Below are positions 1-9,546 of a stretch of DNA of 64,000 nucleotides, piece after piece. The stretch's first letter is position 1; every line of letters starts with the position of its first letter. Below the pieces are notes generated by a model. The model was given only the letters and a program-made list of their open reading frames with translations, was not told the DNA's origin and searched no databases. The position numbers and the translations under genes were made by a program. The stretch lies in assembly GCA_018857735.1 (NCBI GenBank), contig JABMCL010000602.1:587501-651500 (forward strand), in the 5' to 3' direction. This stretch comes from Alviniconcha marisindica. Lineage: Eukaryota; Mollusca; Gastropoda; Provannidae.

Positions 1-1677
1 TTTATTTTCTCAAATACTCTTTTGTTGTTATATTTCATTTTCCACAAGAACCTCTATAATTATTATTGTGTTGCTGCACTTTGTGGTAAAGCTAGGATTT
101 GCAGGTCGTGGGAGAATTGTGACAACAGCAGAGTTTTTGCAACAATTACTTTCCCGTATAGCGTTGGATCCAGTTGTCTCCTAGTGTAGATGCCTCTTTT
201 TCTGCTGTATAAAAAATACCCAGAATTTGTATCATTCTTTTCATGGGTATGTCATGTATTCTGCCCCTTTCATGTCTTCTTGAGCCCATCCAGATGCCCT
301 CCGATTTGTGATTGTTTAATTTTAAATCGGAAAATTCTTGAAAACTGTTCAACTGCTAGTTTCATATCGTTTTCATCATTCAATCGTGAGGGTTGTATCA
401 TCAGCAAATTGCTTTATTTTTGGTTGTATTAGTATGCAAGTTTTCATTTCTGTTTTCTTCTACGTGTATGTCTCTTACGTCTGGGTTGTTCCTGATTTTG
501 ATCGCTAGTAGTTCAAGAGCTATTATAAACAGAAGTGGGCTTAATGGGCATCCTTGGCGTATTCCTCTTTCTGTTGGAAACCAGCTGGACAGCCAGCCTC
601 CATTTTGAACACGGCTTTGCGTGTCATTAAATTTTGGAAGTGGGGTCCAAAGTTAAAAATGTCAAGGGCTTATTTAATGCATCTCTTAGAGTATCAAAAG
701 CCTTTGAAAAGTCCAGGGCAACTAGTGCCCTATGTCTTTCTTTCGTTTTTGTTGTTGTTGTTTTGTTTTTGTTTTGTTTTTGTTGTTTGTTTGTTGTTAT
801 TTTGGGGGTTGTTGTTGTTGTTGCTGTTGTTGTTATGGTATTTTGCTAAGCCATCGAATAATCTCAAATGAGAAGCAATATTTATGCCTTTGACAAAACA
901 TATTTGATCTTCGTTTATTATTGTATTTATTACTTTCTGTAGTCTGAGTGCCAGTGCTTTGGTGAAGATTTTGTAGTCTGTTTTTGTTAGTGTGACTGGA
1001 CTATAATTACTGAGGTCGTTTCGATCCAAGTTATTCCCTTTGTGGATCAAGGTTATCATCCCATTCTTTAAGGTAAAGGGGAGCTCTCCCTTTTCAATTG
1101 TTTGTGAAATACATTGGAAAAAAGAAGGGAATTTTTAGTTTCTCTCAGAAGTGGGTGTAAAAGGATGAGGGCATTCTGTCGCTGCCTGGCGCTGAATCCT
1201 TATGTGTGAGTTCTGCAACCGTAATCTTATCGCATTCTGCTCTTTCGTCATCAGTAAGGGTGGGGTATATTTCGTCAGATAAAAAATGTGTTTTCATTTT
1301 CCCGTTGACATTTGTAGGCTCGGTTTGTAAAGATTTTCATTAAAACATTTAATTTGATCTAGGATCTCGGTCCATGTAATTGTCTCCGATTTGCAAGTTG
1401 GCTATGGTGTTAGTAGAACTTCGATGTTTTTCTAACCCGAGGAAGTATTTTGTGTTTTTCTCTCCGTCTTCAATCCATTTAGCTCTGGATCGGACTTGCG
1501 CTCCTTGTGCTTGTTCTATCTCTTGGAGCTCAAGATCTCGTTTTAACTGAAGTGTTGTTGTTTTTGCAGTTCTCCGTTCTACAGTTTGTGCTCTGATTCG
1601 TTTAGTTTCTTGCAGTAGTTTCTGCTCTCGATATTCCCTATTTTTGAACCGGTTGTGTGTATATTCTATGCAGAAGA

Positions 1678-1691
1678 ACTTGAATTTTGCT
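1678..1691. repeat. Target-site duplication, left copy
   Basis: ACTTGAATTTTGCT, identical to 2275-2288. It flanks the LINE fragment 1692-2274. Confidence 0.85.
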
Positions 1692-2274
1692 AGAACTGTG
1701 GCAGTCGGAATGGGGTGAGTTCCCGGAAAATAAATTACGTAAAGTATTTCCAAATCTAAAAGAGTGTATTATTTGTCCTTGGACAAACAGAAAAGAAGAG
1801 ACTGTTATAGCCCGATTGCACATTGGTCATTCTTTCATCACTCACTCCTTTTTATTGAAGGGCGAGGAACCGCCAGTGTGCATCGGATGTGATGAACGTT
1901 TAACACTTTACTTAATTGTTCAGAGTTTACTGAAACAAGAGAGAGCCATTTTGCAGCTTAGTCACGTGCTTTATTTGAAGAAATTCAAATGGAAAAGATT
2001 TTTAACTATTTAAAAGCAGTAAATACTTCTTGGAAGAATTTTAATCTTCTTTTTTTAATAAAACATAAAAATATTTTATTTTTTTGCGGGTGGGGGGGGT
2101 GGGGGGGGGGTATATCTCAGTGTTTTAACAACTTTGTAAGTCTCTTTTTAAAATCTGTATATATATACCAGTTTTAGTGTGTGCACATTTTTAACATTTA
2201 CTTTGTGATAATAGTATACGTCTCGCCCTGATATAACTGAAACGATCGACTGGGCGTAAAATACCAAGTTACTT
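1692..2274 (+). mobile_element. 5'-truncated LINE 3' fragment (RNase H/C-terminal region plus 3' UTR) inserted into the older LINE
   Basis: The + frame at 1687-2013 reads WQSEWGEFPENKL, then ARLHIGHSFITHSFLLKGEEPP and a Cys pair (CIGC). This is the layout of the region after RNase H in I/Nimb/Jockey-type LINEs (IGHxxxTHxxLL..EEPPxC..C). The 3' UTR ends with CGCCCTGATATAACTG and GGGCGTAAAATACCAAG. The insert is bounded by a perfect 14-bp direct repeat, ACTTGAATTTTGCT, at 1678-1691 and 2275-2288. That repeat splits the AKFK codons of the host LINE. Truncation at the 5' end and the target duplication indicate target-primed reverse transcription. The fragment carries no complete gene. Confidence 0.85.
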
Positions 2275-2288
2275 ACTTGAATTTTGCT
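2275..2288. repeat. Target-site duplication, right copy
   Basis: ACTTGAATTTTGCT, identical to 1678-1691. The older LINE resumes immediately after it. Confidence 0.85.
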
Positions 2289-2897
2289 TTAAGCATGTCC
2301 CGTGTCATTTCCGGATTGTCATTTTGATACTCACTGAGGTGTGCATCGATAAAATTGTTTTGTTCGCCACAAAATCTGCTTCTGACAGTAATGAAGAATT
2401 GAACTTCCAGTATCCTGGGCCTCTCTTGAAGCTGTTCATGTTAATTTTAACTGTGGAAAGTTTGTGGTCGGAATGTGGAAAACCTTCTGTGCTGGTATTC
2501 GTGATTTTAGTGAGAGATGTTGTGTCACAAAAAAATGCAATCTGTTCCTGAAATGAGCGGTGTTGGTTTTGACCATGTGTACTCTTTTTTGCCTGGATGG
2601 TTTGTTCTCCAGACGTCGTGGATGTCTAAGTTTGAGAGCATTTCTTTGATTATGGTTACCTCCCTTTCACGATGAGGGTAAACTTCTGCGATATTATCTG
2701 TCTGCTCGAAGGCAACGTTGAAGTCGCCGGCTACCGATACAGAGTCTGTGTCTATTTCCTGTATCTCGTCTTGGAGTTGATGTAAAAAGGTTTACTTTGT
2801 GTGGAACAGATTTTTTCTGCTGTCTCTTACGCCAGGAAATGACTGACCAGTGACTAGCTGGGAGGAACGAAGGGGGCCTTGGAAGCGAGGCATAGAC

Positions 2898-3042
2898 ATG
2901 GGGTGTCTGTTTTCCTACCCGTGCTTGAAAGGGTTGCGGGGCTACACCGAGGCTGCGAAAGAACATCCACCCATCGAGCAGGACGCGGGCAACGTTAATG
3001 CGTCGAGCCCAGATGATGACAATCAGAGCATGGGGTCTCCTG
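2898..3042 (+). CDS. Candidate first coding exon with a myristoylation/palmitoylation-like N-terminus
   Basis: The exon opens ATGGGGTGT: Met-Gly-Cys with G at -3 and G at +4, a strong Kozak context. It encodes 48 codons starting MGCLFSYPCLKG and ending with an acidic/Ser stretch (SSPDDDNQSMGSP). A good donor (CTG|GTAAGTGC) follows at 3043. Gly2 with Cys3 and Cys9 fits N-myristoylation plus palmitoylation, a membrane anchor. An in-frame Met lies 16 codons upstream at 2850, but the MGC start is preferred. The exon ends in phase 1, as does exon 1 of the PKA-RII gene 11.7 kb downstream on the same strand. It could therefore join 29314-29352 as an alternative first exon. It could also belong to an unrelated gene whose other exons I do not recognise. 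Exon status is moderately likely and its partner is unproven. Confidence 0.5.
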
Positions 3043-3056
3043 GTAAGTGCAGATAC

Positions 3057-3061
<5 letters not shown>

Positions 3062-3128
<67 letters not shown>

Positions 3129-3129
3129 G

Positions 3130-3162
<33 letters not shown>

Positions 3163-3208
3163 TGTTTGTGTGTGTGTGTGTGTGTGTTTGTGTGTGTGTT
3201 TGTTTGTT

Positions 3209-3268
<60 letters not shown>
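3062..3268. repeat. (TG)n microsatellite
   Basis: Nearly pure TG/TTTG dinucleotide tract starting 19 bases after the donor of the 2898-3042 exon. It produces meaningless Cys-Val and Thr-His open frames on both strands. Confidence 0.97.
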
Positions 3269-3269
<1 letters not shown>

Positions 3270-3433
3270 CTTAGACGATATAAATTATTCGCATACACCG
3301 CCACGCAAGTAGCCCTTGGTATCGTTCTCTAACAGTTAACCCGATTTAGCTTAACACTTGTGACCACCCATTTAGACTGTCGTATAATCAATGATACACA
3401 CGTGTATTACTACAGCACCACCGGGCTGCATTA

Positions 3434-3833
3434 AGGCGCTGATATACCAGCCGTTTCGGCCGTATGGTTGATTGAGGACGACCATCCGAACCTAATCAAC
3501 GGATTGGAGCCGTACGGTTTAAATGGCTCAGCGCGTCTGTTTCAACATGCTCCTTCAAAATACAGCGTGCCATATTCCAAACGATTGAACTGTATCCGCC
3601 AGCCAATAAGCGCCCGCCGTTTGGACTGAAGTGAAGGCCAAAGGCCAGAGGTCACAAGGGGTGGTAACTCGAGTAGCCGCAGTGTTGAATATGTCGACCT
3701 TCCCCTTAACCCGTCAGTTTCGGCTGTATCGTGTGGCAGCCCGTACGTTTAAGACGGATGGGTTCGACCGCACTACGAGGTTCGAACGGTCCTGCACAAC
3801 CATACGGCCGAAACGGGTCGTGTATCAGCAGCT
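3434..3833. mobile_element. 400-bp MITE-like element with about 32-bp TIRs and TTA target duplication
   Basis: The left end, 3439-3470 (CTGATATACCAGCCGTTTCG...), is the inverse of 3797-3828 with 29 of 32 bases matching. The shared core is CCGTTTCGGCCGTATGGTTG. Inverted similarity extends outward to 3434 and 3833, where each side is flanked by TTA (3431-3433 and 3834-3836). A TWA duplication is typical of PIF/Harbinger elements. There is no coding capacity beyond short chance frames, so it is a non-autonomous element. The superfamily call is tentative. Confidence 0.6.
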
Positions 3834-3836
3834 TTA

Positions 3837-4217
3837 GCCACTTTTAATAACGTGTAATAGCACAGCAAGAGGTGCCCATGGAAATAAACAGCACATCGTA
3901 AAGTATGCCCTAATTATGCAGTCGACGCTCAGCTCAACAGCTTACACATCTTAGCTACTTACAACACCATTTTGCTGAAGGGCCTTCTCGGGGCAAGTTC
4001 TCAACACTTGGTCAACATTTTTTATTTTTTTTACTCAGCTTACGCAACAAAGGATTATTACTACAGCCACAATAAAATAAAATAAAAATTAAGGAAAGGT
4101 AAAAACGAGCAACTACTGTGCGCACGTTTATGTTATGAAAGTTTTCAAACGTCGGTAGGAAAGTCCCCCCCCCCCCCCTCCTCTCCTCCTTAAAAAAGAT
4201 GACAGTGTTTAAAAATG
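3837..4217. other. Non-coding, nothing recognised
   Basis: No exon, RNA gene or clear mobile element seen. A C-run lies at about 4166-4180. Confidence 0.6.
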
Positions 4218-4218
4218 A

Positions 4219-4221
<3 letters not shown>

Positions 4222-4277
<56 letters not shown>
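4222..4277. repeat. (CA)n microsatellite
   Basis: Uninterrupted CA dinucleotides. Confidence 0.97.
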
Positions 4278-4278
<1 letters not shown>

Positions 4279-4544
4279 GGGAAAGAGAGAAAGAAAGAAA
4301 AAAAGAGAAATGCTGGCTGTAGGATTACGTTTCTCGTTATAATCATTGGACCGGCGGCTTGTGACTGTTGCCGCTTCTGTCCATCCGCTGTTACCCCACG
4401 GTTACATAACGGCCTACATACGGTCACCTTTCTGCCCCCTGAAGCATCAGGACCGAGCCCAATTGTCGATATCCCACTGATGGCGCGACTCCACGGCCAT
4501 CGCAGGCTCGTCCCTCGACGTCACCGTAGCGGTAGGCGGTAGCA

Positions 4545-5560
4545 ATTACTGAACGTCACGGCGTTGACTACTGTCTCATTATTATGGCACGCCAGCACTA
4601 CAAACATGGGCCCCATCGTCCTCGTCGCCATCCATTGCCCAGTGTTATGCCCGCTACCTTATCTCAACGTTCCAACCTTGCCGTATTGAAGGCCAACGTC
4701 ATGGCGGAGTTGCCTGTGAGCCGAGTTTGGCCTAGCGGTAAGGCGTTACCTCGGTTCAAATCCGCTTCGGCTCTCTTTTTTCTTTAAAAGTTGTGGTCCG
4801 TGGACACTATCTTGTGAATTTGTCACTCACAATTAATGAAACATTAAAATGGCTCTCATCGCTGCCCATCTTAATGCAGGAGTCATTCTGGTGGTGACGG
4901 TGTAGTGATAGGTATATAATCTCCCTCTCCCCCTCCTCCCACCTCCATACCCCCTTCTCCCCGTCCCTAATAAGACTTATGGTTTCCGTGGACTTTAAAC
5001 ACCATGTTTACTTACTTATTTACGGAACTGCATGCTAGCTACGCTGCCTTATCGCATATCGTTTCAGCCTTGCTGTATTAAGAAATACCAACGTTACGGA
5101 ACTGCCTGTTAGCTACGCTGCCTTATCGCATATCGTTTCAGCATTGCTGTATTAAGAAAGATCAACGTTACGGAACTGCCTGCTAGCTACGCTGCCTTAT
5201 GTCATATCGTTCCAACCTTGCCATAATTAGAGTCAAACAGCATGGATCTGCCTGCTAGCTGCGCTGCCTTATATCGTTTCAGCCTTGTTGTATAAACAGC
5301 CTACGTCATTGAGTTGCGTGCCAGCTGCGCTGCCTTTTCTCATATTGTTCCGGCCTTGCCGTATGTCCAACGTCATGGAGTTGCCTGCTAGCTGCTGTGC
5401 TTTTTCTCCTATTGTTCCAGCGTTAACTGATACCCTACAGCAACGGCACGGGTGTTGACTTCTAGCCACGCTGCTTGTTCTATTATCGGTCTCGCTCCCG
5501 TAAGTTCAAAGTCACCGCATTGAATGCTACCAGCGCTGCCTCCTCTCATTTCACTCCAGT
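4545..5560. repeat. Degenerate tandem-repeat field (about 65-95 bp units), interrupted by a SINE
   Basis: Recurring block of the type AACGT(C/T)A...GGA(G/A)(T/C)TGCCTG, CTAGCT(A/G)CGCTGCCTTAT, then CATATCGTT(C/T)CAGCCTTG. It is seen at about 4548, 4660, 5025, 5110, 5165, 5245, 5320 and 5385, with decayed copies to 5560. The SINE at 4718-5020 sits inside one unit. No coding content. Confidence 0.75.
4718..5020 (+). mobile_element. tRNA-derived SINE (family A), internal deletion in the tRNA-like head
   Basis: The head GAGCCGAGTTTGGCCTAGCG has a Pol III A-box-like motif, and GGTTCAAATCC is B-box-like. About 20 bases between the boxes are missing relative to the copy at 9196-9531. The body (ATTAAAATGGCTCTCATCG, GTCATTCTGGTGGTGACGGT, GGTATATAATCTCCCTC) and the tail CACCATGTTTACTTACTTA match the other copy. 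The flanks (CGGAGTTGCCTG / CGGAACTGCATG) are a plausible but imperfect target duplication within the tandem repeat. Confidence 0.8.
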
Positions 5561-5677
5561 GTTGCTGTCCCAAGTCCATCCTCCTGGCGTCGATTGTTAC
5601 GTTTCACTGCCTTCAGTCATCTCGCTGCGCTGTTGCCTCCCTCCCCCCAGCTAAGTCCAACGACACGGCGTTGACTG

Positions 5678-6086
5678 TTAGTCGGAAAGGAGCTGGAGAG
5701 AGTGGTCCATAGAGCGGAGTATGCTAGTCGGAAAGGAGCTGGAGAGAGTGGTCCATAGAGCGGAGTATGCTAGTCGGAAAGGAGCTGGAGAGAGTGGTCC
5801 ATAGAGCGGAGTATGCTAGTCGGAAAGGAGCTGGAGAGAGTGGTCCATAGAGCGGAGTATGCTAGTCGGAAAGGAGCTGGAGAGAGTGGTCCATAGAGCG
5901 GAGTATGCTAGTCGGAAAGGAGCTGGAGAGAGTGGTCCATAGAGCGGAGTATGCTAGTCGGAAAGGAGCTGGAGAGAGTGGTCCATAGAGCGGAGTATGC
6001 TAGTCGGAAAGGAGCTGGAGAGAGCGGTCCATAGAGCGAAGTATGCTAGTCGGAAAGGAGCTGGAAAGAAAGGTCCATAGAGCGGA
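5678..6086 (+). repeat. 46-bp tandem array, about 9 copies
   Basis: Unit begins CTAGTCGGAAAGGAGCTGG and ends CATAGAGCGGAGTATG. Copies start at 5678, 5724, 5770, 5816, 5862, 5908, 5954, 6000 and 6046. The inner copies are essentially identical. The last two carry substitutions (GAGAGCGG, GAAAGAAAGG), so divergence is at the right edge. Confidence 0.95.
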
Positions 6087-6329
6087 CCTTCCCCATCCTC
6101 CGTTATAGCATTGCCAGTCCCAAGCTCTGGCAGCAGATAGTCTAGCTGGCTTCCTTAGTTCTCTTGACAGGACCCAGTTGTCTTCAACAGCTACGTCGGG
6201 GAACCAAAGATTTTCCCCTTCGGAAAAGAGTCTTTGGGAGAACGGGGCACACCTTACGGCTGTCCGCGAGGCTGAGGCATAAATTATGTTGTAACTTGAT
6301 CAAGGTTGTGCGTCTACAGTTTACTGCCG

Positions 6330-6365
6330 TGCGTGCGTGCGTGTCGTGCGTGCGTGCGTGCGTGC

Positions 6366-6419
<54 letters not shown>

Positions 6420-6420
6420 G
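6330..6420. repeat. (GCGT)n/(GT)n compound microsatellite
   Basis: GTGC/CGTG repeats pass into a GT run. Confidence 0.95.
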
Positions 6421-6506
6421 TGAATGTGCATGCTGGCACATTTATGGTTCATCTGATATCATCGCGATCATTGCATTAGTCGACGGGCGTTGAGGTTTAC
6501 CAGTTA

Positions 6507-6712
6507 TTCCAGGCTAATGTCCAACTGTTGTTTCGTTGTTGCTGTTGCTGTTTTCGTTTGTTTGACATTGATCCACCGATCCCTTCTTCTTAGTCGCGCG
6601 CGCGCGCGCGCGTTCCAGGCTAATGTCGAACTGTTGTTGTTGCTGTTGTTTTTGTTTTGTTTGTTTGTTATTAATTTTATCCACCCATCTCCTCCTCTCA
6701 ACGTGTGTGAGC
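6507..6712 (+). repeat. Two-copy tandem duplication of about 105 bp around a (CG)n run
   Basis: TTCCAGGCTAATGTC(C/G)AACTG starts both copies (about 6507 and 6613). Both continue with GTT-rich sequence and a related ATCCACC(G/C)ATC(C/T) segment. A (CG) run at 6595-6612 sits at the junction. Confidence 0.75.
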
Positions 6713-6841
6713 ATTGCCCAACTCGACCGGTCACAGACAGAGCAGAAGAGACAGTCAGTTACAGCTGTCTTTACTGGCTTAATAGAGGGTTCCGCGCTGA
6801 ACTCTAAACCTGGCCTGTCATACTTAGGGTCACACAAACTT

Positions 6842-6897
6842 TGGACCTGCGGTGACCCCGTGCGGTGGACGGGACGTTAAAATCCGAGAACTAAACA
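6842..6897 (+). repeat. Dispersed repeat 3' end (LINE-tail-like)
   Basis: CTGCGGTGACCCCGTGCGGT, GGACGGGACGTTAAAATCC. A related copy lies at 12198-12245 (CTGAGGTGACCCGCCTGTGC, GACGGGACGTAAAAATCC). This is the kind of sequence found at non-LTR element 3' ends. No family assigned. Confidence 0.5.
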
Positions 6898-7190
6898 TGA
6901 TGTAGCCTACTGTGTATAGACTGGTGGAACGCACGATGGATTTTAGGGTAATTACAGCGTTCACAGGAATGTGATTTCCCTCATTAATTTGATGGCGGCT
7001 GATATCTCTTTCAGCGATGACCGTGTGCAATTACTTAATTTGAAAGTTTCGTTCACCATCCACCAGCTTTTTGTCCTGTCGCTACGATTCAGCTTGCGTG
7101 CTATACACAGCGGACTCAATAAAGCCGCCCCCCCCCCCCCCCCCCGGCGCGCCCTTCTTTCTTTTCTTTTTTTCTCTCGTGGAATTTTAT

Positions 7191-7494
7191 TTGTGACGAT
7201 CTGATTCGATTGGCTGAATCTTCTCGACTGACTGGCAGCCCGGAATCCTCAATCGTGTTCAGCTAATTGACTGTCGTCAAGGCAACGACACGTTAACAAT
7301 GTCAAGCGGCTGCTCTAGTGTTAAACGCACTCGGAAACACAGCAACAAATGACGTCATTCCTCTTTTCATCGCTGGGTTAGTATTTCGTGTACTTCGTCG
7401 TCGCTGAAGAAACTGACGCATAAAACAGGCCTTACTGAATTTCCAGGAAAAGCAAGCTGTGACCCTCAGCGAAAACACTGCGACAACTCCCCCC
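7191..7494 (+). repeat. About 300-bp direct duplication, copy 1 (contains a perfect CRE)
   Basis: Begins TTGTGACGATCTGATTCG and runs to GCGACAACTCCCCC. The copy at 8435-8738 differs at only a few bases (for example AAACGC versus AAATGC, GTGACCC versus GTAACCC). It contains ATGACGTCAT at 7349-7358. It is not obviously coding. Confidence 0.95.
7350..7357. promoter_or_regulatory. Palindromic CRE-like site TGACGTCA
   Basis: Full consensus cAMP response element inside the 300-bp duplicated block. The context gives no transcription start, so function is inference. Confidence 0.3.
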
Positions 7495-7683
7495 TCCTAC
7501 CCCCCCCCCTCGCCTCCCAACCCCCCTCCACCAACCCCCTATCTCCCTTTTCATATTTCATCACCATCGTTATCCGCTATGTTGATAAGAGGAAGAACAT
7601 GGAAAAAAGAAAAGAAAAAAAAGCTTAAGAGGAGACTAGCCTATTTGTTTACACCCCCACCCTTCCACCCCTTCTCTGCCACC

Positions 7684-7687
<4 letters not shown>

Positions 7688-7752
<65 letters not shown>
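7688..7752. repeat. (TG)n microsatellite
   Basis: Pure TG dinucleotides. Confidence 0.97.
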
Positions 7753-7753
<1 letters not shown>

Positions 7754-8434
7754 CTGATATCCGCAGGGCTTTTATTTCCACACGAGATGGTGGCTGGTGT
7801 CTTCACGGCGAAGCCGCAGGCAGGCTGAGTGAAGACAGAAGCCGTCGAATGTGAAAATGAAAGCCCTTACCATGATCTCCCGGTCCCACGCTCATTTGTG
7901 GATATTAATCATCCCACAACGTAATCCCCAGCTCACAAATTCCCGTTCTTTTCTAGTCACACTTTGGAGCTGAGAACTCTTCCCCATCCAACACACCACT
8001 GACCCAATCTTGCCGCATCATCGGTTCTTGACGTTTGTTTACTTGCATACCTACTACTGCTGGAGATGTCGAAAGCGCCTACCCTGCGGCTCAGAGCGCT
8101 GTACAAACATCACACACAGGACGCCACTGACTGGCATCGTTGGAGGCTGTGTGAACATCAAGTAATGCTACCGTCGCCGAAATACAAGTGACTGACAATG
8201 GCGATTAGCCAGTCATCACACACAGACAAAAGAGGTGGGGGGGGGGGGGGGGGGGGGGGGGGGGAGACTGGATCTGGCTGCACCACAGATAGTTATAGTA
8301 ACGCACTTTTCAATGAGCTAGATCGAGTACGTGGTGTGCTTTGCAACTAGATGTACCCTTTTGAAAACTGTTCGCACACTATTCTGGTGTTGCTGGAAAC
8401 AGTTGTCGGTTTGTTGTTGTTTTACTGATTTACA
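7753..8434. other. Non-coding, nothing recognised apart from a poly-G tract
   Basis: A long G homopolymer lies at about 8236-8264. No exon or element identified. Confidence 0.6.
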
Positions 8435-8738
8435 TTGTGACGATCTGATTCGATTGGCTGAATCTTCTCGACTGACTGGCAGCCCGGAATCCTCAATCGT
8501 GTTCAGCTAATTGACTGTCGTCAAGGCAACGACACGTTAACAATGTCAAGCGGCTGCTCTAGTGTTAAATGCACTCGGAAACACAGCAACAAATGACGTC
8601 ATTCCTCTTTTCATCGCTGGGTTAGTATTTCGTGTACTTCGTCGTCGCTGAAGAAACTGACGCATAAAACAGGCCTTACTGAATTTCCAGGAAAAGCAAG
8701 CTGTAACCCTCAGCGAAAACACTGCGACAACTCCCCCC
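8435..8738 (+). repeat. About 300-bp direct duplication, copy 2 (contains a perfect CRE)
   Basis: Near-identical to 7191-7494, offset by 1244 bp. The CRE core is at 8594-8601. The block is followed by a long, interrupted C homopolymer at about 8733-8807. Confidence 0.95.
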
Positions 8739-9180
8739 CCCCCCCCCCCCCCCCCCCCCGCCCCCCCCCCCCCCCTCGCCCCCCTCCCCCCCCCCCACCC
8801 CCCTCCCCGTCAGTGACCACTATCACTCTTGTTCGATTTCCAGAATATTGCAAAGCCAGGGGATATGTTTCCCTGTGTCATCGATAGCATAGCATGCACG
8901 CATCTTTGTGCGGCCACACCTGATCATCGCTTTCACTGACTTTCAGGGAACTGACTTACGCTCAGTCAGGCTTAGAAAATGTGTACATGTATAATTAGAT
9001 CTAGAACAATACAGTCCCTTGTTTGGGTCGCGAAGGGCTGGATGTAAAAATCGCATACATGCTTATCTATTACCCTCGTAAATAAAGAATGTTATCGTAT
9101 CTTAGCAACCCTAATGCGAGTCGGCCACAGCAAGTTTCTCAGAGAAACCGAACGTACGCGGCCAAGTTGTTTCGCACGTG

Positions 9181-9195
9181 ACTATCACACTGAAT
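9181..9195. repeat. SINE target-site duplication, left
   Basis: ACTATCACACTGAAT, identical to 9532-9546. Confidence 0.9.
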
Positions 9196-9531
9196 AGTAA
9201 GTAAGTAAACATGGTGCTTAACGTCCACAGAAACCATAAGGCTTATTAGGGACGGGGAGAAGGGGGGGGGGGGGGTTTGGAGGGGGGGGGGGGGGTAGAG
9301 GGAGATTATATACCTATCGCTACGCTGTCACCACCAGAATGATTCCTGCACTTAAGATGCCGGGCAGCGATAAGAGCCATTTTAATGTTTCCGTAGGAAG
9401 TGATGGACAAAGTCACGAGACAGTGTCCACAAACCACAACCTTTCTGAAGAAAAAGGAGAGCCGAAGCGGTATCGAACCGAGGTCCTTCCGCTTACCAGC
9501 CTAACGCCTTACCGCTAGGCCAAACCGGCTC
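9196..9531 (-). mobile_element. tRNA-derived SINE (family A), full-length, with 15-bp target duplication
   Basis: On the minus strand it starts at 9531 with GAGCCGGTTTGGCCTAGCGG, an A-box-like start. It continues TAAGGCGTTAGGCTGGTAAG and GGTTCGATACC (B box). The body shares blocks with 4718-5020, and the tail CATGTTTACTTACTTAC ends at 9196. Flanking ACTATCACACTGAAT occurs at 9181-9195 and 9532-9546, a perfect 15-bp target duplication. The internal G-runs are part of the body. Confidence 0.9.
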
Positions 9532-9546
9532 ACTATCACACTGAAT
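9532..9546. repeat. SINE target-site duplication, right
   Basis: ACTATCACACTGAAT, identical to 9181-9195. Confidence 0.9.

Larger units (their letters stand above)
1..2795 (-). pseudogene. Decayed L1-type non-LTR retrotransposon ORF2 (endonuclease and reverse transcriptase), runs off the left edge
   Basis: Read on the minus strand, frames can be followed from about 2790 down to 1. At 2690-2790 there is an APE-type endonuclease segment with the VAGDFN motif and further EN-like residues to about 2310. The EN-RT linker follows at 1349-1690 (RSRAKWIEDGEKNTKYFLGLEK). The RT start is at 900-1059 (NYSPVTLTKTDYKIFTK). Next come ALDFSKAFDTL near 690-720, GIRQGCPLSPLLF near 520-570 and the catalytic FADD box near 385-400. 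A post-RT segment at 146-350 continues off the window. Stops and frameshifts break it, and a GTT/GTTTT-rich expansion at 735-840 lies inside the RT. The EN N-terminus is missing, so the copy is 5'-truncated near 2795. It is dead as a gene. The family assignment rests on motif order and is firm at the level of an APE-type LINE with an FADD RT. Confidence 0.85.

Noticed and set aside
2850..3312. Cys-Val and Thr-His rich proteins around 3.05-3.3 kb
   Set aside because: Translations of the (TG)n tract. Only the part before the donor at 3043 is kept as an exon candidate.
5678..6086. CRISPR-like array
   Set aside because: The 46-bp units are contiguous with no unique spacers, in a eukaryotic genome. 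A simple tandem array.
9480..9531. True tRNA gene on the minus strand
   Set aside because: Same reason: tRNA-like head of the family-A SINE, with target duplications flanking the whole SINE.
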